NCBI GenBank assembly: GCA_026874595.1
Contig: CM049322.1
Span: forward strand, 59,400,886-59,464,885
DNA from: Sipunculus nudus
Lineage: Eukaryota; Annelida; Sipuncula; Golfingiida; Sipunculidae
Reading direction: 5' to 3'
DNA length: 64,000 nucleotides
A program made the translations under genes and the position numbers. The notes under the pieces are model-generated. The model ran no database searches, was not told the DNA's origin, and was given only the letters and a program-made list of their open reading frames with translations. Numbering within the stretch: position 1 is the first letter of the stretch; each line of letters opens with the position of its first letter. Below, piece after piece: positions 59,417 to 64,000 of the stretch.

Positions 59417-61005
59417 AAGCCTCAATGATTATTCGAACATGGAGTGGTAACAGCTGTAGACAATTTGCCAATAATTTGTTTCTCATCAGTGCTCTAATGC
59501 ATGCATAATTGCCGTTTTATTATGTTACTGTTCCCTTTCATTTAATTATTAGCCTCCAAACACATTATGAGAAATATGTAACAAAGAATAACATTTTAGC
59601 ATTCATTGGGACAATTTATAGTAATACCCCTCTGATCCGACAAATTGACTGGTCGGACAAAGAAATAATGTTTGTGTATCTGAAAGGTATTGTCTGTTCT
59701 GAATATCCAAGATCGAACAACGAAAATATTAGTTTGCAGGTTAAATATTGCATATTGGAGTTCATTTTGTATGTTCTGATAAGTGGTAGTGAAAACAGTG
59801 GTATGATAAGATTCTGATTTTTGTTAGAAAGTCAGCATATTATGTGGATTATAAAGATGAAAACTCTACCAAAATTATTTTTTTAAATTTTCGTGAAATT
59901 GAAAACATCCATGCAAATTTTTACACACGCACGTAAATGAAAAAGCTACCAAAATTTTATATGCATACATATAGTCTAGAATCATCGGCAAGCTTTACCC
60001 CAATTACACCCGCCAGCACATAGTTGTGTTGTTTGTGCTGTCTTCTGTAACCCAATGGTCGGACTAAGGGAAGTGCCGGGTTTGTTCGTTGTGCTGTCTT
60101 CTGTAGCCTAATAGTCTGACAAATGGGAGGTCGTGCCAGTTTCAGTTGTTTGTGCTGTATTTGGTTCAAAAGGTCCGAACGGGGTGGGAGGTGGGGGGCC
60201 CAGTGCCAAAAAATGCCTAAACCCCAAAAAAGGCTGCGTTGAATAAAACATGGTATCCACCTTGCCCTTTTGATCCACTTTTTCCGCTAGGTATACCGAT
60301 TCCTTATAATCGAACAAAACCCTTGCCTTAAAACATACGTGTGCATTTACCTTAGCATATCTAACATACTTACTGTATGTAAATGATAAAATAACAAATT
60401 TATAGAGCTGTCACTTTGTATATTACGTTTCTTAACAAATCTGACAGTTACATTTTGTCCCCGTTCAGTTAGTTTTACACGGGTGTTACATATACACAGC
60501 TCAACTGATATATTTAGAATAACATCGGTTTTATTACATTAGTGCTGGTTCACTTATTGCAAGCCCCGCCCTGAGTAAAGACTCAATAACATCATGTCTC
60601 GTCAGCACACACAAAAGTCCACCGTATAATCGTGTAAAACCTCTGTGGACCCTGAGTTCAAGGAATCTGACATAAAGAGGTAAGTTTAAGATTTATTTAT
60701 TAAGAAGATAGAGATGGTGAAACTCTGACTGTGGTTGTTCAGTCTTTAGCCTTGGTGCCACATCTGTGAAGGCTCTTAAACGACACTTCTCACTTCGTGC
60801 CTTAGAAACCACTTAAAGTCCTTGGTCAAATGACCTGAGCTGCCTGACTGAATCATAAAAAGTGAAAAGGTTTTATATTATTATAGGTGATGGACAATTA
60901 ATGGCTTTCTTGGCGTCTTTTTAAAACAAAATGGATTTCATGTGACATCTAAAGTATACCTGTCAACCAAAAATGTGTTTGGGAATTCAAAAAAATGTGT
61001 ACTTT
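59417..61005 (+). repeat. Downstream block of the GCNT unit, copy 3
   Basis: Same orientation as 5874-7420 and closer to it than to copy 2 in extent. It includes GTAATACCCCTCTGATCCGAC (59621), about 2.7 units of the 60-bp repeat (60015-60145), TTGCCCTTTTGATCCACTTT (60263), CCTTGGTGCCACATCTGTGAAG (60750) and AACCAAAAATGTGTTTGGGA at its end. No gene. Confidence 0.75.
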
Positions 61006-61314
61006 TCACACTTTTATAATATTTAAGAACATTCCTCAGACAAATTAATCCTTTGCTCGCAGTGCAATATTCAATATGTGCACAATATTTGATTTTTTAA
61101 AAATACATAAAATACAGTTATTATTTGATCATTTTTAATCGAATTTATCTCACGTCTATGGAAAGACGCAATGTTCGCCTTTAACTCATCAAGGTCCGTC
61201 CCTGGTAATAAAAATACAGCAGGTATTTATATATTAACATTTCCATAGTTTTTGGTTCTCATTTCACTGAAACAATGATAGGACAAAACTGTCAATAAAA
61301 TAAAGGGTTCTTAC
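61006..61314. other. Junction and partial intron 1 of the inverted GCNT copy
   Basis: The part next to 61314 (about 61270-61314) resembles, in reverse, the start of intron 1 of the intact gene. The rest shows nothing recognisable. Confidence 0.45.
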
Positions 61315-61859
61315 TTGCGAAGTGTCCCGTCTATGTCGTTTGATCCATTAAATGCTTTTAATATATGTACCAGCTCCAAATCGGTTTTCAAAGGAAAATC
61401 TTGACCCATGAGATTTAATAAATATTTCCACTTTTTATCCTTCCAAATGTTTTATACTTTTCATTGGCTAAAATGGAAGTGGACCTCGGTGCAACTTTTT
61501 GAAAAGTTGAACAAAATCTCCTCAAAATTATGATTTTTCTTGTAACAAACTATACACTGCCTTGCTGGTATACCATCCGTCTTGTTCAGTTCGAAGAATG
61601 CTTCACATTTTTTTACTTCAGTATGGTAATAATATTTCGAAAGTGATCCTCCATTGACGTTTAAGCTTTGTAGTTGTTTGCATGTTTTTTTTTGGTTTTT
61701 TTTTCTTCTGCTCCTTTACTTTTAACTCAGATAGGTAATTATACATAAAGTAAATATAATAAAGACCTGGAATGTTGCCACCAGCTTGTACCAATGTTTA
61801 AGGTATCTCAGAACTAGTACAGCTGCAGAGCAGAAGCGCAAAACTGGACGACGCTCCAT
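61315..61859 (-). pseudogene. GCNT-like exon 1 pseudogene, inverted, internally deleted
   Basis: Minus-strand copy of 27166-27974. The ATG (61859-61857) and donor GTAAGA (61314) are retained. About 264 bp are missing net: sequence equivalent to 27563-27834 (residues about 132-223, the first half of the Branch domain) is absent. A TAA follows soon after the membrane anchor (YLS then stop), in a short indel-rich poly-A stretch. The motif equivalent to the INLTGQDFPLKTN region is still readable. With no exon 2 or 3 beside it the copy is dead. Confidence 0.9.
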
Positions 61860-62149
61860 GGATAATAGTTGTCCGTTATTGTTATAGTTCAACAGTTCAT
61901 CTTAAAATGACCATATTACGGACATAAAGTATAAACCGTAAGTAATGCTAATCCAATTAGATTTACAGTCAAGTATTAATTAATATGTTACAATATTCGA
62001 CTGTGATATTTAACTTGCACCTAGATTCAGTTATAAAGCATTTTCGTTATTAACGGAATGATTACTTCCGCTGTACATTTGTTATTTAAAATATATAATA
62101 CAACTGTTTATTTTACCTGGACCATCCATAACATGCCTGTTAGAGATTT
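61860..62149 (-). repeat. Upstream block of the GCNT unit, copy 3, first part
   Basis: Reverse counterpart of 26900-27165, direct counterpart of 36950-37085 (TAACGGAATGATTACTTCCGCTGTACATTTG in both). It breaks at 62149 where the LINE begins; AGAGATTT (62142-62149) pairs with AGAAATTT (63533-63540) as a likely target-site duplication. Confidence 0.75.
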
Positions 62150-62724
62150 CAAGCCTCTCAATCCCAGAAGAGGTCATTAAAAGTTTAAATAATATAATAT
62201 TTAGGTCTATCTGGAATAGAAGGAGCGAGAAAGTTAAAAAAAATCTTATTCCGGATATAAAGCTTGGTGGATTAAAAGCCCCATATTTAGAATCTATTAT
62301 CAACACATGCAGGTTATAGAGGAATAAAAAATATATATTTGTGGAACTGGGAGTGCATGGAAACTTTTGTGGGATGATAATATGGGGAAATCTTGCTCAC
62401 TACCACATCTGGTTTTTTATTGTTCTTATGAAAAAATGGCTATTTCATTTTAATCAAAAACTTTTCTATGCTGGTACATGGTATGTGAGGGATTTGTTAG
62501 ATGGAAAAGGTAAAATTATTCCATTTAGTGTATGGCAGAAACGTAGGGTTTTACCAAAATTTGATATGCAGTGGGGAGGAATTATAAGTGTTTTACAGAA
62601 ATATCTATATACATAGATTAACTCTCATGAAAAAATAAAATTAGAGGCTCCAAAAATTGGAATATTAACTGAAGATAACATACCTTTTGTCAGAAGAAAA
62701 ACAAATTGTCAGTATTAACTTTAT

Positions 62725-62976
62725 GTGAAGAAGAAACATAACTCTATACAACCCCCAAAGGTTAGTAGATATATTGACAGTGTGACTTTAAATTGGAAGA
62801 CTATATTTCGCATTCCTTTCCATGTATGTTTGAATGTTAAGCATAGGTTTTTTAAATATAGGATGTTGCATGACTCTTTAGTAAACAACTATTGGTTACA
62901 TAAATGGAAGATTAAAACGGATAATAAATGCACATTTTGTAACAATGATATTGAGACCATTGACCATCTGTACTAG
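62725..62976 (+). pseudogene. LINE ORF2 C-terminal fragment with zinc-binding motif
   Basis: 83-codon frame ending at a TAG (62974-62976) directly after the C-x2-C-x9-H motif (CTFC..DH); in intact relatives the frame would continue with WxC. It follows a frame at 62341-62616 from the same protein. It is a decayed remnant. Confidence 0.75.
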
Positions 62977-63295
62977 TCCTGCACTCACTTAATTCCAGTA
63001 TGGAAATCGTTTCTTGTATGGTTTAAGGAGAAAACTGGACAGGACATTCAGCTTAGTGAGGAGGATGTCCTCCTGGGAAAGATAGATGGATTACTTTTAC
63101 AAATTACTTGTTGATCATATCAGTGAAATATATTACATATACTACACGCTTCACTGAAAACAAAATTGACTGGGTACAGATAAAGCAAGAATTAAAAAAT
63201 GTATATCATCTTGAAAGGGACATAATTAAAAACGAGCCACATTCCGTGAAAAGTTTTAAAGATAAATGTAAAATCATGTACCACTGTCGTTTCAA

Positions 63296-63356
63296 TATAT
63301 ATATATATATGTATATGTATATATGTATATGCATGTATATATGTGCATATACATAC
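63296..63356. repeat. TA/TG-rich microsatellite inside LINE
   Basis: Alternating TATATA, TGTATATG and TGCATG dinucleotides. Confidence 0.8.
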
Positions 63357-63532
63357 AGAACTGCTGGTACATATAGTTAATAAGTTACCTTTGTTAGACA
63401 CCATTTATTTAATGTTTTTTGCCTGATAGTTGTATTAATATTTGTTATTTGTGGCTTTTTTTGTTTGTTTGATGTTATGTGTATTCTTGAGAATTTGTTG
63501 TAATTGAGTGTAATATTGTATAATAAAAAAAA

Positions 63533-64000
63533 AGAAATTTATAAAGGTCATATCTATTTTATTGTACGAGATCTTACACTTATTACATATTCCACATAGG
63601 TAACTTCGACGTTGAGTTTTACTGGTATATAAGTACAATTAGATTATGGCTCACATGGCCTGCTCTAACCGCATCTCTGTCTCTCCTACTCTTTTTGATC
63701 AACAAACCTCACAGCTTTAATGCATTCATAAATACATGAAAAGCATTGATTATAGACAGGCCCATATGTACGTCATAAACATCAAGAAGCATCTGCTCTT
63801 GTCATGTAGATATTTTCTCTACCCCTTATAAAATCTGCGATGGAGATGTTTTAGATCAATGTAACCGTCAAATTGAAATAAGAATATGAATTAATCTTGA
63901 TAAGTTGATTTTATTAATGATAATGTATGTTCTTTTCGCTCGATGTGTTATCATTTACCTACAATGTAAACGAATCGCAAAACTCTACTTTATCCGTGCT
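63533..64000 (-). repeat. Upstream block of the GCNT unit, copy 3, second part
   Basis: Reverse counterpart of 26450-26880 and direct counterpart of 37085-37385. Unlike the 36950 copy it continues past CTCTACCCC into AAATCTGCGATGGAGATGTT and on to CGAATCGCAAAACTCTACTT, matching left-arm 26450-26630. It runs off the window. Confidence 0.8.

Larger units (their letters stand above)
62150..63532 (+). mobile_element. 5'-truncated L1/Tx1-type LINE with poly-A tail
   Basis: The sequence encodes, with several frameshifts and stops, the C-terminal part of an L1/Tx1-like ORF2: an IKLGGLKAPYLESI-like stretch (62250-62300, partly out of frame), FYAGTWYVRDLLDGKGKIIPF (62460-62525), then from 62725 RIPFHVCLNVKHRFFKYRML and the Cys/His motif CTFCNNDIETIDHLY typical of zf-RVT regions. 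It ends in a (TA)/(TG) stretch and poly-A (63522-63532). It splits the upstream block, which is continuous in the other two copies. Confidence 0.8.

Overview
This is animal nuclear DNA: AT-rich, intron-containing and crowded with microsatellites, minisatellites and transposon remains, with very few genes. The repeat style suggests a lophotrochozoan, most likely a mollusc: a tRNA-derived SINE with a polar tail, an interspersed repeat opening with a TAGCTCAGCTGACTTTCAGTC-type end followed by GTCCGTCGTCCGTC, CR1/Jockey-type and L1/Tx1-type LINE fragments, and BTB and GCNT family copies. The species cannot be named from sequence alone.

The dominant structure is a very large inverted duplication. 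A left arm (about 7.4-27.04 kb) is matched in reverse orientation by a right arm (about 36.95-59.25 kb). Identity by eye varies from about 85% to about 97%. The roughly 10 kb spacer holds the one convincingly intact gene, a three-exon core-2/I-branching type beta-1,6-N-acetylglucosaminyltransferase (exons 27166-27974, 28482-28741 and 29221-29510, + strand; 452 residues). Broken copies of this gene lie outside both arms: exons 2-3 at 4842-5873 (+), the end of exon 3 at 59290-59416 (+), and exon 1 with an internal deletion at 61315-61859 (-). The DNA downstream of the gene is present three times in the same orientation (5.9-7.4, 29.5-30.9 and 59.4-61.0 kb). The DNA upstream of exon 1 is also present three times (26.45-27.04, 36.95-37.38 and 61.98-64.0 kb), the last copy interrupted by a LINE.

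Layout. 0-1 kb: two cysteine-rich exons preceded by five 47-bp tandem copies of a splice acceptor plus exon start. 1.9-4.8 kb: a pogo-like DNA element with a LINE nested in it. 4.8-7.4 kb: pseudogene and its downstream block. 7.4-27 kb: left arm, with a pogo-like element, a signal-peptide first exon with a TATA-like box, a SINE, a repeated ORF family and a 45-bp minisatellite. 27.1-30.9 kb: the intact glycosyltransferase gene. 30.9-33.35 kb: a 60-bp minisatellite of about 31 units and a second tandem repeat. 34.2-36.7 kb: a TIR-bounded element. 36.95-59.25 kb: right arm, with its own insertions (a BTB pseudogene, a mollusc-type repeat, a candidate solo LTR). 59.3-64 kb: pseudogene pieces and a 5'-truncated LINE.

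Apart from the glycosyltransferase, the cysteine-rich exons and the signal-peptide exon, I see little that is likely to be translated. Most other open frames arise from repeats. No bacterial or viral gene system, rRNA, true tRNA or CRISPR array is visible. The main interest is how the locus was built: repeated inverted and direct duplication around one surviving gene, with array copy number and insertions diverging between paralogous arms.
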